A stretch of DNA of 56,250 nucleotides from CAZHGD01 sp964531735 (GCA_964531735.1 CAZHGD010000029.1:1-56250), one strand, 5' to 3'. Shown: positions 7,897 through 17,566, counted from the stretch's first letter. The notes: generated by a model not told the origin, from the sequence alone. A program made the numbers and translations.

Positions 7897-10593
7897 ATGA
7901 AGCTGCGATGGCTCGCGGCCGCGCTGGCCGCCTGTGCGGGGGCACCTGCCATGAACCTCTACGTATCGCCGGACGGACGCGACACCTGGTCCGGGCGCCT
8001 GCCCGCCGCCAACGCCGACCGGACCGACGGGCCGCTGGCCTCGTTGGCTGGAGCCCGCGACCGCGTCCGGGCGCTGAAGGCGGCTGGGCCACTCCACGAA
8101 CCGGTCGAGGTGCGCTTCGCGTCCGGTGAGTACCGGCTGACCGCGCCGGTCCGGTTCGGCCCGAACGACAGTGGCACCCAGGCCGCGCCGATCACCTATG
8201 CCGCCGCGCCGGGGGCCCGACCCATCTTCACCGGCGGGCGCCGCGTCGAGGGCTGGCAGGTTGGCGCCGACGGGCGCTGGCGCACCAAGGTGGCCGCCGG
8301 CACACCGTTTGAGCAGCTCTGGGTGAACGGTCAGCGCGCCGTGCGGGCGCGCACGCCGAACAAGTTCTACCACCACGTGCTGGGCCAGGTGGACCACGGC
8401 ATCGATCCGCTGACCGGGCAGGCGGCCGACCTGTCGCATCGCGCCTTCACCGCGCGCCGTCAGGACATCCAGCCGCTGCTCGACCTGCCGCAGGCGCAGC
8501 TCAAAGACGCGGTGGTGGTGTTCTACCACTCCTGGGAGACGTCACGGCACCGCGTTGCCGCGGTGGACGCGGCGACGAACACCGTCGTCCTGACGGGACC
8601 GGCCGCCTGGGCGCTCGCTTCGTGGGGGCCAGGGCTGCGCTACCACCTGGAGAATGTGCCGGGGGCACTCGACCAGCCGGGCGAGTGGTACCTGGCACCC
8701 GACGGCGAGCTGACCTACCAGCCGCGGGCCGGTGAGACGCCGGAACAGTCGGTGGTCATGGCGCCGGGCGGCCCGAGCGAGTTCCTGACGCTAACCGGTG
8801 AGCCGGCGGCGGGTCTGCTGGTGGAGCACCTGGCCTTCCGCGGCCTGGCGTTCCGGTTCGCGCAGTACCTGCTGCCGCCGCAGGGCCACAGCGATGGGCA
8901 GGCCGAGGTCACCATTCCGTCGGTGGTCACCATCGACGGGGCGCAGCAGGTGGCCTTCGAGGACTGCGAGATCGGCCACATCGGCAGTTGGGCTATGTGG
9001 TTCCGGCGAGGCTGCCGCGACTGCCGAGTCGTGCGGTGCGAACTCCATGACCTGGGGGCCGGCGGCGTGCGCATCGGTGAGACCGGCATCCGCACGGACG
9101 CGGGCGAGCAGACCAGTCGCATCACGGTCGACAACAACATCATCCACCGCGGCGGCCGCCTGCACCACGGCTGCCACGGCGTCTGGATCGGGCAGAGCAA
9201 CTACAACCGGGTCACGCACAACGACATTGCCGATTTCTTCTACACCGGCATCTCGATGGGCTGGAGCTGGGGCTACAACCCGACGACCGCGGACCACAAC
9301 ACGATCGACTTCAACCACATCCACCATCTGGGCTGGGGCGTCCTGAGCGACATGGGTGGCGTGTACACGCTGGGCCTGTCGCCGGGCACCACCATCAGCA
9401 ACAACCACATCCACCACGTCTACAGCTACGACCGCTATGGTCGTGGTGGCTGGGGTCTGTACAACGACGAGGGCAGCAGCCACATCACGCTGGCCAACAA
9501 CTTGGTCCATCACGTCAAGACGGGCTGCTACCACCAGCACTACGGCGAGGCGAACACGGTCCGCAACAACATCTTCGCCTACAGCATGGACGGCCAGATC
9601 CAGCGCTCGCGCGTTGAGGACCACCTGTCGTTCACGTTCACCCAGAACATCGTGCTGTGGAAGGACGGCCCCCTGTTCTCGGCCGGCCGCTGGAACGACA
9701 AGTTCGTCAAGGCGTCACGCAACCTATACTGGAATGCGTCGGGCCAGCCGGTGCGGTTCCACGATCTGACACTGGAGCAGGTGCAGGCCCAGGGCAATGA
9801 GACCGGCTCGCTGGTGGCCGACCCGCTGTTCGTGGATCCTGAGCAGGGCGACTTCCGCCTGAAGCCCGGCAGCCCGGCCGAGAAGCTCGGCTTCGTGCCG
9901 TTCGACTGGCGCCAGGCCGGCGTCTACGGCGACGCCGCCTGGGTGGCCAAGGCCGCTGCGCCGGTGTACCCCGAAGTGGAGTTCGCGCCGGAACCGCCAC
10001 CCCCGCCGCCAATGACGCTCAAGCTCGACTTCGAGGACCACCCGGTGGGTGCCCGCCCGGCGCGAGCCCGCGTCTACACCGAAGGCAAGGGCGACAAGGT
10101 CGAGGTGACCGAGGAGCTGCCAGCCGCGGGCAAGCGCTGTCTGAAGATCGTCGATGTGCCGGGCCTGCAGCATGAGTACAACCCCCACTTCTACTGGGAG
10201 CCCAACCATCGCGACGGCGTGACGCGCTTCGCCTATGACCTGCGGGTCGGCCCGGGAGTCGTCATGTACGTCGAGTGGCGCGACTCCAGCAGCCCGTACA
10301 AGGTCGGTCCGAGCGTATGGGCCCGAGACGGCCAACTGGTGGTTGGCGGCAAACCGCTGCTCGCGGTGCCACAGGAGGCCTGGATCCACCTCGAGATGAA
10401 GGCCGGCCTCGGGACGCGCGCCGACGGCACCTGGGAGCTGTCGGTGACGCTACCTGGCCAGCCGGCCAAGGTCTTCAGCGGCCTACGATGCGGCAGCGCG
10501 GACTGGCGCGAGCTGACCTGGCTCGGCGTCAGCAGCAGCGCCAACGCCAACACCGTCTACTACCTGGACAACCTGGAGTTGTCGCAGCAGTGA
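7897..10593 (+). CDS. Large secreted right-handed parallel beta-helix protein
   Basis: About 898 residues. A short signal peptide (KLRWLAAALAACAGAPA) leads into LYVSPDGRDTWSG, a typical opening of the pectate-lyase-like/DUF1565 beta-helix group. The helix coils run to about residue 640 with many Asn/His-rich turns (DNNIIHRGG, HNDIADFFYTG, NNHIHHVYSYD), as in polysaccharide lyases and glycosidases of this fold. After a proline-rich linker (PPPPPP near residue 705), a C-terminal beta-sandwich of about 190 residues (KLDFEDHPVG onward) looks like a concanavalin-type or carbohydrate-binding module. I chose the ATG at 7897 over an in-frame TTG 18 bases earlier because GGAG is correctly spaced for it. 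Probably an extracellular glycan-active enzyme or binder; no catalytic residues can be assigned. Confidence 0.78.
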   Translation: MKLRWLAAALAACAGAPAMNLYVSPDGRDTWSGRLPAANADRTDGPLASLAGARDRVRALKAAGPLHEPVEVRFASGEYRLTAPVRFGPNDSGTQAAPITYAAAPGARPIFTGGRRVEGWQVGADGRWRTKVAAGTPFEQLWVNGQRAVRARTPNKFYHHVLGQVDHGIDPLTGQAADLSHRAFTARRQDIQPLLDLPQAQLKDAVVVFYHSWETSRHRVAAVDAATNTVVLTGPAAWALASWGPGLRYHLENVPGALDQPGEWYLAPDGELTYQPRAGETPEQSVVMAPGGPSEFLTLTGEPAAGLLVEHLAFRGLAFRFAQYLLPPQGHSDGQAEVTIPSVVTIDGAQQVAFEDCEIGHIGSWAMWFRRGCRDCRVVRCELHDLGAGGVRIGETGIRTDAGEQTSRITVDNNIIHRGGRLHHGCHGVWIGQSNYNRVTHNDIADFFYTGISMGWSWGYNPTTADHNTIDFNHIHHLGWGVLSDMGGVYTLGLSPGTTISNNHIHHVYSYDRYGRGGWGLYNDEGSSHITLANNLVHHVKTGCYHQHYGEANTVRNNIFAYSMDGQIQRSRVEDHLSFTFTQNIVLWKDGPLFSAGRWNDKFVKASRNLYWNASGQPVRFHDLTLEQVQAQGNETGSLVADPLFVDPEQGDFRLKPGSPAEKLGFVPFDWRQAGVYGDAAWVAKAAAPVYPEVEFAPEPPPPPPMTLKLDFEDHPVGARPARARVYTEGKGDKVEVTEELPAAGKRCLKIVDVPGLQHEYNPHFYWEPNHRDGVTRFAYDLRVGPGVVMYVEWRDSSSPYKVGPSVWARDGQLVVGGKPLLAVPQEAWIHLEMKAGLGTRADGTWELSVTLPGQPAKVFSGLRCGSADWRELTWLGVSSSANANTVYYLDNLELSQQ

Positions 10594-10603
10594 GCCGGCT
10601 GCT

Positions 10604-10633
10604 CCGCCGGGCTCGCGTCACCGAGCCCGGCGG
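10604..10633. terminator. Bidirectional stem-loop terminator
   Basis: CCGCCGGGCTCG (10604-10615) pairs perfectly with CGAGCCCGGCGG (10622-10633) across a 6-base loop. It lies between the convergent beta-helix and GDPD genes and overlaps the last codons and stop of the latter. A 12-bp GC stem here is a good candidate terminator, although T-runs are absent on both sides. Confidence 0.65.
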
Positions 10634-12051
10634 ACGGCATGCTCCGTCAGCACCTGCCGCAGCAGCGCCGGGTCGTCGGTCAGGACGCCGGTCACCCCGA
10701 GGCGGGCCATCCGCCGCATGGTGGACCGTTCGTTGACCGTCCAGGCATAGACGACCAGCCCGCGCCGCGCCGCGGCGCGGACGAAGTCCGGAGACAGCGA
10801 GCCGGCCGCGTAGTTGAAGCCGTGCAGGCCCGCCGACAGCACCGGCGCGAACCAGGCCGCGTCAGCTTGTTTCGGGGCACTGCCGATCAGCACGGTGGGC
10901 GTCGCCGGCAGGTGCTTGCGGAGCGCCTGGGCCTCGGCGATGGACCAGGGCGCCAGCACCACGTCGTGCTCCATGCCGCGGCGCTTCACGGCTGCCGCGA
11001 GCTTCTCGCCCAAGCCGGCGGCCTTGATGTCCAGCAGCAGCGAGCCGCGCCCCTTGGCCACTTCGAGGGCCTCGTCGAAGGTCGGGATCCGCTGCCCGGC
11101 GTACTGGGCGCCCTTCCACTTGCCGGCGTCGAGCTGCCGGACGTGGGCGAACGACATCGCCGACAGCGCGCCGGCAGGGCTACCGGTGGTGCGCTCGACG
11201 GTGTTGTCGTGGAGCAAGACCAACTCGCCGTCGCGCGTGGCCCGGAGGTCGGTCTCGACCATGTCGGCACCGGCGTCGAACGCTTCACGGAACGCCGCCA
11301 CGGTGTTCTCAGGGGCGTGCGCCGAGTTGCCCCGGTGAGCGACAATCAGCGGCAAGGCGCGGCCCGACGTGGCTTCTTCGATGGCCATCTGGCGGCGCTC
11401 AGCGTCGGTCAGGGCCGGCAACCGAGCCACGCGCACCGACTCGAAGGCCGCGGTGACACTGCTGACCACCAGGCCCACCTCGCCCTCGCCGAGACACTCC
11501 GCCGGCAGTTCGTCGTGCAGGACCAGGCGGCCGTCGAGGTACCCGCGGACGATCTCGCCGCGGGCCTCCACGCGCAGCCGGTGCGGCTCGCCCGCCACCG
11601 GCGCGATGTCCGCCGAACCACGCGCCAGGATGTCCCAGATGAGCTTGGTGCCGCGGTACTGGCCGACGCCGAGCTCGATGCCGCTGGGCAGACGGCGGTC
11701 GAAGCGGTGGGTGAAGGTCGCGAAGGCGCGCGGCGCGGCCGTCTGCTTGCGGACCACCAACGCCAGCCACCGGGCCGGATCGGCGGCAGTCAGGAAGGCG
11801 ACGTTGGCCTCGAGCGCCACATTGCCGAGTTGACCGACTGGTAGCACGATGGTCGACAGGTACTCCCGGGCGACGCCGACCAGGCGATCCTGCTCGACCC
11901 GCCAGTGACCGCCTTCCACGCGCCAGCCCGCGGGCAACGCGGTCAGGCCGCGGAACTGCTGGTCGAGCACCACCGTACCGGCCACCGGCTCCGCTAGCGC
12001 GGCAGACAGAGTGCTGCTGGCAAGCAGTGCCAGCAGCAGAGATCGGTGCAT
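10618..12051 (-). CDS. Secreted glycerophosphodiester phosphodiesterase with N-terminal beta-sandwich
   Basis: 477 residues. A signal peptide (MHRSLLLALLASSTLSAALA) precedes a beta-sandwich of about 200 residues resembling LamG/DUF1080 domains. The GDPD catalytic barrel starts at about residue 235 with AHRGNSAHAPENT, METDLRATRDGELVLLHD (metal ligands Glu and Asp, and the second catalytic His) and ends with the TDDP motif. GDPD enzymes split glycerophosphodiesters into alcohol and glycerol-3-phosphate using calcium or magnesium. The extra N-terminal domain is unusual and may anchor the enzyme to a polymer. It follows the GH42-like gene by 33 bases on the same strand, so the two are probably co-transcribed. 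The GDPD call is firm; the substrate (phospholipid head groups or teichoic-acid-like polymers) is open. Confidence 0.85.
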   Translation of the reverse strand: MHRSLLLALLASSTLSAALAEPVAGTVVLDQQFRGLTALPAGWRVEGGHWRVEQDRLVGVAREYLSTIVLPVGQLGNVALEANVAFLTAADPARWLALVVRKQTAAPRAFATFTHRFDRRLPSGIELGVGQYRGTKLIWDILARGSADIAPVAGEPHRLRVEARGEIVRGYLDGRLVLHDELPAECLGEGEVGLVVSSVTAAFESVRVARLPALTDAERRQMAIEEATSGRALPLIVAHRGNSAHAPENTVAAFREAFDAGADMVETDLRATRDGELVLLHDNTVERTTGSPAGALSAMSFAHVRQLDAGKWKGAQYAGQRIPTFDEALEVAKGRGSLLLDIKAAGLGEKLAAAVKRRGMEHDVVLAPWSIAEAQALRKHLPATPTVLIGSAPKQADAAWFAPVLSAGLHGFNYAAGSLSPDFVRAAARRGLVVYAWTVNERSTMRRMARLGVTGVLTDDPALLRQVLTEHAVRRAR

Positions 12052-12084
12052 GGGTTCCCTCAGCCTCCTGTGCCGTCGCCTGGA

Positions 12085-14637
12085 TCAGCGGTACTTCAGC
12101 ACGCGCGTCTCGCCGCGCTCGATGTCCAGGTTGAAGCGCGGCCCTTGGCCGACGAGCTTGCCGTCCAGCGCGTCGGTCACCGGTCCGGCGACGCCGGTAT
12201 CGAGGCTCAGCGGCCCGTCGGCCATGGCATGGAGCGACAGGTAGCCTTCCGCCGCCCACACCGAGGTGTCCTGCTGGCAGAACAGGTGGACACCGGCCAG
12301 CTTGGCCAGTGCTCGCACCAGCGCCGGCGTCAGTTGTGGCACGCCGACGAAGACGTCGTGGCCGCGCTCGCCACGCCGCACCACCACCGCAGCCGACCCA
12401 TCGGCATAGGTCGCCCACACCTCGGCCCCGGCGGGTTCGGCGGCCAGCAGCGGTCGTATCGCCGTCTGCGGCCCCCACGGGCCGGTCAGGCCGACCTTGG
12501 TGCCGGCGGCCGTCGGCGTGACCTGGGCCGTGGCCGGCTCCACGAGTGTGTGCTTCAGGCCCGTCAGGTCGGTCATGCCGCGCACATCGAGGCGGTCATC
12601 CTGCACGTAGCCAGGTGCATAGCACCAGACCCGGGTCACGCCCGCCGGTCGGTTGAGGATGAGTGCCTTGGTCTGGCCGGGCTTGACGGCCCAGGCGGCC
12701 AGGAAGATCTGTAGCCGGGCCGTCAGCGAGCGGCTGAGCGCGTCCCTGAGCAGGTACTGCCCGTACGGTGCGCCGCTGCGCCCGATGGCCGCTCGGCCCT
12801 CGTAGATGAGGGGCCGCATGGCAGCGCCGGAGCCACCGGTCAGGTGGCACATGCTGTCCTCGTCGACGAGCGCGGCGATCTCGGGCGTGAACGGCTGCGG
12901 GCGGCCGAGGAGCACCTGCTCCACCGGGTTGAGCCGAACCTGCTCGGCCCAGATGCGCGCGTCGTTGAACCAGCCCTGCGCCGGCAGGTCCATCCACCAG
13001 GTGCCGAACCCGCGCAGTGCGGCCTGGGCCGTGTTACGCAGCATCAGTTGCTTGGTCTGCCGCACGTTGACGACAGTGCCTTCCTGGGTGCGCCCCTCCT
13101 TGCGCGGGTCGAGGAAGGTGCGCGTGTCGTCTTCGTTCAGCCACAGCTTGCCGGCGGCTTTGACGCTCTCGGCGGCGGTCATGCACGGCGCCGTGCCGGG
13201 CCACTCGCGGTCGGTGTAGCTGATGGGCGAGCACAGGATGTCGATGTCGGGGCTCGCCAGCACGCGCTCCAGGTCGTAGTGGCCGGCCGTCGGTGCGCCG
13301 TTCTGCAGCGGCGGGAACTCGAACAGGTAGCCGTAGAAGAACACGACCAGCTTCTTCCCGGCGGTGCCGCGGCGGCAGGCTGCCGCGAGGGTCAGCACCA
13401 GATCGGCCATCTCATGCTGCTGGAACCGCGCGAACTCGAGCAGGCGACGCTCCTTGGCCGGATCGCGAAGGAACCCGCAAGGATGAGCGCGGCGTTCAGG
13501 GGCCGTGGGCGGCAGCGCCGTGGCGGCGGCCGGATCGCCTTTCTCCTTCAGCCAGTCGCGGAAGGCGGCGACGCTGCTGGCATCGTAGCCACTCAGCGGG
13601 CGCGCCCACGACTTCTCGTAGAAGAACTCGCCGGTGTGCTGGCCGCACGGATGAACGCCGGCGAACTGCTCGGGGAACGTTTCCAGGAGGTGCTGGCAGA
13701 GCTTCTCCAGATGCGCGGCGGCCTCGGCGCGGTAGAGGCGACTGGACGGCGAGGCATGGCTGTTGTCCGGACCGTCATCGAACACCATGCGCTCGGTCGG
13801 GTGCCGCTGCAACCACCAGCCCGGCGCGTCGGCGCCGACGCGCGGTACCAGGAGTGCTTTCGGGTTGACCGCGAGCACCTGCCGGCAGACGTCGTCGAGC
13901 GGCGTCCAGTCGACCGGCTGGTTCGGCTCGGTCCAGCAGTTCGGCGCGCTGAAGCTGACCAGGTTCACGCCCGCGTCGCGAGCCAGGGCCACCTGCTTGA
14001 CGAAGTAACCGGCCGGGCCGCCGATGCCACTCCAGGCGCCACCGGCGACGTGGTAGACGGCCGGGCTGATGGACCGGGCCGGAGTGGCCTTGGCGCGGAA
14101 GCTCACGCGGTACTGGCGGTGGGCTTGCAGCGCCACCTTGGCCCGGCTGTGCAGGTGGAAGTCGGGCCAGGCACCGCCGGGCGGTGCGGTCAAGGTGACC
14201 CGCAGGCCGCCGTCGGCGAAGGACAGCTTGCCCACGGTGTTGGCAGGGCCGACCGGCCAAGTGGACCAGCTCTGGGCGAAGGCCTCGGCGGTAGCGACAC
14301 TGCCGCTGGCGAAGACGTCTTGCCCGCTCGCCACATCGATGATGCGCACGTCGGCCAGGTCGACGGTGCCGGGCACGTGACCGAAGCGAAAGTGCAGCGT
14401 GACCTGCCCGTTGGGGGTGTAGCCGACGCGCAAGTCGAACTGCTGCGTGGTCCAGGCTTCGGTGACGTCGACTCGCCCGCCACCGGGAGCGCCCCAGAAG
14501 AAGCGCGGCGGAATCGGCTTGCCGGCCACATGGATCTGCGGCCCGCCGGCCGTGGACTGCACGCGCATCACCGTCGGCTCGGCGGCCTGTGCGCCGAGTG
14601 CTGCAAACAGAACGCTGACCATGGCCAGTCTCATCAT
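12085..14637 (-). CDS. Putative secreted GH42-like glycoside hydrolase
   Basis: 850 residues from the ATG at 14637, which has a GGGAG site and a clear signal peptide (LAMVSVLFAALGAQA). An N-terminal beta-sandwich (about 20-180) with bound-sugar-like topology precedes a TIM barrel (about 190-540). Two acidic residues are placed as in GH42 beta-galactosidases: Glu337 in HTGEFFYE (acid/base candidate) and Glu502 in LWLNEDDTR (nucleophile candidate), 165 residues apart. C-terminal domains resemble the trimerisation and small beta domains of that clan. The similarity is distant, so I claim only the clan (GH-A/GH42-like), not galactosidase activity. It leads a two-gene operon with the GDPD gene and is divergent from the sialidase-like gene. 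Confidence 0.65.
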   Translation of the reverse strand: MMRLAMVSVLFAALGAQAAEPTVMRVQSTAGGPQIHVAGKPIPPRFFWGAPGGGRVDVTEAWTTQQFDLRVGYTPNGQVTLHFRFGHVPGTVDLADVRIIDVASGQDVFASGSVATAEAFAQSWSTWPVGPANTVGKLSFADGGLRVTLTAPPGGAWPDFHLHSRAKVALQAHRQYRVSFRAKATPARSISPAVYHVAGGAWSGIGGPAGYFVKQVALARDAGVNLVSFSAPNCWTEPNQPVDWTPLDDVCRQVLAVNPKALLVPRVGADAPGWWLQRHPTERMVFDDGPDNSHASPSSRLYRAEAAAHLEKLCQHLLETFPEQFAGVHPCGQHTGEFFYEKSWARPLSGYDASSVAAFRDWLKEKGDPAAATALPPTAPERRAHPCGFLRDPAKERRLLEFARFQQHEMADLVLTLAAACRRGTAGKKLVVFFYGYLFEFPPLQNGAPTAGHYDLERVLASPDIDILCSPISYTDREWPGTAPCMTAAESVKAAGKLWLNEDDTRTFLDPRKEGRTQEGTVVNVRQTKQLMLRNTAQAALRGFGTWWMDLPAQGWFNDARIWAEQVRLNPVEQVLLGRPQPFTPEIAALVDEDSMCHLTGGSGAAMRPLIYEGRAAIGRSGAPYGQYLLRDALSRSLTARLQIFLAAWAVKPGQTKALILNRPAGVTRVWCYAPGYVQDDRLDVRGMTDLTGLKHTLVEPATAQVTPTAAGTKVGLTGPWGPQTAIRPLLAAEPAGAEVWATYADGSAAVVVRRGERGHDVFVGVPQLTPALVRALAKLAGVHLFCQQDTSVWAAEGYLSLHAMADGPLSLDTGVAGPVTDALDGKLVGQGPRFNLDIERGETRVLKYR

Positions 14638-14759
14638 CGCCGGCTCCCGAGGACGTAGTTGGCCCTGGCTCCAGCCGATCCTCCAAGGCGCCGACGGAGG
14701 ATAACCCACCGGGGTGTCGTAGACGACCAGAGCGGACGGGTGCTGTCGGGAGTCGCCGG

Positions 14760-15764
14760 ATGCCAACGATCGCTGTTCTCTGTGCCGACGCCGGCTCCGG
14801 TGGGTACCAGGCGTTCCCCGACGTCTGTCGCTGCGCCAACGGCGACCTGCTGTGCGTGTTCTACGCCGGATACGATCACGTCAGCCTGCCGCGCCCGGAC
14901 CTGCCACGCGGCGCCCGCGTGTGCTCCGTCCGCTCGAGCGATGACGGCCGGACCTGGACCGCGCCGGTGACCGCGATCGACACGCCCTGGGATGACCGGG
15001 ATCCGTCGCTGACCTGCTTGCGCGATGGCACGTTGGTGCTGAACTGGTTCACCTACTACCGGGCGAGCGAGGCGCGTCCGGGCAACACGACCGGCTACAA
15101 GGAGCTGTGGCTGTCGTTCTCCACCGACCATGGCGACACTTGGTGCGAACCGTGGCTGGTGCCGAACACGGCCAACGACTACTGGGGCACGTCGTCGCCG
15201 ATCATCGAGCTGCGCGACGGGGCCCTGGTCTGGCCGATCTACCGCGAGTACCTCGACCCGCTCCGGTGCTGGTCAGCCACGATGCGCTCGACGGACGGCG
15301 GCCGGACCTGGTCCGACCCGGTGATGGTCGATCCGGACAACGACGACAACGATGAGCCAGCCCTGATCGAGCGGCCGGACGGCAGCCTGCTCTGCATCAT
15401 GCGGGCGAACCACGGCGACTCGATGTGGGCCTCGCTCTCACGCGATCAGGGCCGCAGTTGGTCGGGCAGCCGGCCGATCGGCTTCCGCGGCCACAGTCCG
15501 TACCTGTGCTATGCGCGCAACGGCCTGCTGCTGCTGGGTCATCGCCTGCCCGGCACCGCGCTACACGTCAGTCGCGACGACGGCGAGTCATGGGGCGAGA
15601 CGGTGCCGCTGGACGACTGCATTGGTGCCTATCCCAGCTTGGTCAACCTGCAAGATGACACGGTGCTGTTTGTGTACTATCAAGAAGGAGCCGGGTCGCC
15701 CATCCTGGCCCAGCGGCTGCGCTGCGGCGCCGGTGGCGTGCAGTCGATTGGGTGGACCACCTAA
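14760..15764 (+). CDS. Sialidase-like (BNR/Asp-box) glycosyl hydrolase
   Basis: 334 residues forming a predicted six-bladed propeller. Five Asp boxes are visible: SSDDGRTW, STDHGDTW, STDGGRTW, SRDQGRSW and SRDDGESW. Proteins of this BNR_2 type include exo-alpha-sialidases and many relatives with other or unknown activity. I see no signal peptide, so if active it would act on imported sugars. The full sialidase arginine triad cannot be placed with confidence, so the enzyme name should stay general. The ATG has a GGGAG site. It is divergent from the secreted GH42-like gene, and both probably belong to the same glycan-use theme. Confidence 0.7.
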   Translation: MPTIAVLCADAGSGGYQAFPDVCRCANGDLLCVFYAGYDHVSLPRPDLPRGARVCSVRSSDDGRTWTAPVTAIDTPWDDRDPSLTCLRDGTLVLNWFTYYRASEARPGNTTGYKELWLSFSTDHGDTWCEPWLVPNTANDYWGTSSPIIELRDGALVWPIYREYLDPLRCWSATMRSTDGGRTWSDPVMVDPDNDDNDEPALIERPDGSLLCIMRANHGDSMWASLSRDQGRSWSGSRPIGFRGHSPYLCYARNGLLLLGHRLPGTALHVSRDDGESWGETVPLDDCIGAYPSLVNLQDDTVLFVYYQEGAGSPILAQRLRCGAGGVQSIGWTT

Positions 15765-15795
15765 GGGCGCCTTGCCGACTGGAACCGCTGGTCCA

Positions 15796-15813
15796 CGGGT
15801 GTCGTAACACCCG
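15796..15813 (+). terminator. Short stem-loop after the sialidase-like gene
   Basis: CGGGTGT (15796-15802) pairs with ACACCCG (15807-15813) around a CGTA loop, 31 bases after the stop codon. It is a small, perfectly paired hairpin without a T-run. The remaining bases up to 15903 hold only the AGGAGG ribosome site of the next gene. Confidence 0.45.
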
Positions 15814-15903
15814 GTAGGGCGCGCGGGTCGCTGTGGCTGTTGGCCACTGAGCCGGGCCCTCGCCGGGCGCGGCCGCCAGTGGTGTCAGGAGGAGCCAGAC
15901 ATC

Positions 15904-17532
15904 ATGAGCAGTTGCCTTGAGCAGGGCGTGGAGCGGCGCGGGCAGGTAACGGGACGCGGTTGGCGCGCCGTGTGTTGGGCCCTGGCACTCGGGCTGGCCG
16001 GCTGGCTGCCGGTGTCGGGCCAGACCGTCAGCGTCGACCACGACGCGACCGCGGCCGTCAGCGCCGGCGACGTGATCACGGTCACGGCCCGCGGACCGGC
16101 GAACGGCACCGCGGTGTTCAGCATCGGCAATGTCGTGCGCAACCGGCCGATGGCCAATGTGCAAGCGGGCCAGTACACCGGCGAGTACACCGTGCGGCGC
16201 GGCGAGACGCTCAATGGTTTGCCGGTCCAGGTGACCATCACCTTCGCCAACGGCCAGAAAGCCAACGGCCAGGCCGCCTACCTGGTCGGCCAGCAGGCCC
16301 CGCACGGGCGGACGACGGGCCGGGCGCGGCTGACCATCCAGGGACTGCAGCACTCGGCCAAGGCCTGGCAGCGCGCCGGCGCAACGGTGCAGTTCACCAT
16401 GACGGGCAGCGCGGGTTGCCAGGCCGCGGTGGCGGTGCCCGGCGTGGTGGCCAACGTGCCGCTCACCGAGACCCAGGCCGGCACCTACAGCGGCACCTGG
16501 CCGGTCCCGCCGGCGAACGTGCCGCTGGCGCTGCAGGCCACCGCGGTGGGCCGCCTCCAGCGCGGCGATGCGGTCGTCTTCTCCGTGGCAGCGGACCCGT
16601 TCCTGGTGGACAACCAGGCCCCGCAGGTGTCGGAGCCGTGTCCGAAGGACGGGAGCAGCGTCGGGCCGCAGCCGACCATCGCCTTGGCTTACGGCGACGG
16701 CTCTGGTAGCGGCGTCGACGCCACGCGGACCCGCCTGCTGGTCGATGGCCAGGACGTGACGGCAGCCTCGGCGGTCCACGAGGCCGTGGTGACCTACCGG
16801 CCGTCGCAGGCGCTGGCCGTCGGGACGCACCGCGCGAGTGTGCAGGTGCAGGACAAGGCCGGCAACGCCTTGCCGCTGGTGAACTGGCAGTTCACCGTGG
16901 CGGCGACCGCGCCGACCACCACCGTCACCCGGAAGGTCACCTTCGAGCCGGCCGCCCCGATGGCGGGCGACGTGCTGCGCGTCCTGCTGCAGGCCGAGGC
17001 CGGCGGCCGGGCGATGTTTGCCGTTGGCGACAGGGTCCGTGGCATCGCCATGGCCGAACAGACCGTTGGCCAGTACGTCGGTGAGTACACAGTGCGGCGC
17101 AACGACAACCTGACCGGCCAGCCGGTGGTGGTGACCTTCGCCCTGCCCACCGGCCAGGCAGTCGAAGTGCGCGCCGACCAGACCGTCGGCACCGCGCAGA
17201 GCCGCGTGCCTGAGGGCAGCTACAAGCTGACCATCACCTCGCCGACCGAAGGCGCCAAGGCCGACGCGACCATGGTGCTGACCGGCACGGCCAGGCCCGG
17301 CACCAAGGTGAACATCACCTGCGCCACCAAGACGCGCACGCTGGGTATCTTGGAGACCGCCGGGACCTTGCCGGAACAGACGGTCAATGTCGACGGCCAG
17401 GGCCGCTGGCAGAGCCAGCCGTTCGACATGGCCTCGGTGGCCAACAAGGGCCGGACGTTCTTCACCTTCACCGTGGTGCAGATCGACGGCAATACGACCA
17501 GTCCGGCAGTGGTCGTGCGGGTCAGCCGCTGA
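15904..17532 (+). CDS. Secreted multi-domain Ig-like protein with internal duplication
   Basis: 542 residues. A longish basic n-region and hydrophobic core (WALALGLAGWLPVSGQ) form a signal peptide. The rest is all-beta, of bacterial Ig-like type. A domain at about 40-125 is duplicated at about 350-440: both contain GQYxGEYTVRR, followed by LxGxPVxVTF, and a preceding VFSIGNVV or MFAVGDRV segment. Between them lie a further beta domain and a Big-like domain (DNQAPQVSEPCPKDGS onward). A final Ig-like domain starts near 445 (KLTITSPTEGAKADA). No catalytic motif is apparent, so a structural, adhesive or matrix role is likely. The ATG has an AGGAGG site. It ends at a strong terminator facing recQ and stands alone transcriptionally. 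Confidence 0.7.
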   Translation: MSSCLEQGVERRGQVTGRGWRAVCWALALGLAGWLPVSGQTVSVDHDATAAVSAGDVITVTARGPANGTAVFSIGNVVRNRPMANVQAGQYTGEYTVRRGETLNGLPVQVTITFANGQKANGQAAYLVGQQAPHGRTTGRARLTIQGLQHSAKAWQRAGATVQFTMTGSAGCQAAVAVPGVVANVPLTETQAGTYSGTWPVPPANVPLALQATAVGRLQRGDAVVFSVAADPFLVDNQAPQVSEPCPKDGSSVGPQPTIALAYGDGSGSGVDATRTRLLVDGQDVTAASAVHEAVVTYRPSQALAVGTHRASVQVQDKAGNALPLVNWQFTVAATAPTTTVTRKVTFEPAAPMAGDVLRVLLQAEAGGRAMFAVGDRVRGIAMAEQTVGQYVGEYTVRRNDNLTGQPVVVTFALPTGQAVEVRADQTVGTAQSRVPEGSYKLTITSPTEGAKADATMVLTGTARPGTKVNITCATKTRTLGILETAGTLPEQTVNVDGQGRWQSQPFDMASVANKGRTFFTFTVVQIDGNTTSPAVVVRVSR

Positions 17533-17541
17533 GTTGACCGT

Positions 17542-17566
17542 GGGCGGGCGGCCCAGCCGCCCGCCC
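17542..17566. terminator. Bidirectional stem-loop between the Ig-like gene and recQ
   Basis: GGGCGGGCGGC (17542-17552) pairs perfectly with GCCGCCCGCCC (17556-17566) across a 3-base loop. It fills the 35-base gap between the stops of two convergent genes, the expected place for a shared terminator. Confidence 0.7.

Noticed and set aside
12844..14658. Long open frame antisense to the GH42-like gene
   Set aside because: GC-rich coding DNA leaves long open antisense frames. The translation has no recognisable motif and the opposite strand has a signal peptide, ribosome site and conserved motifs.
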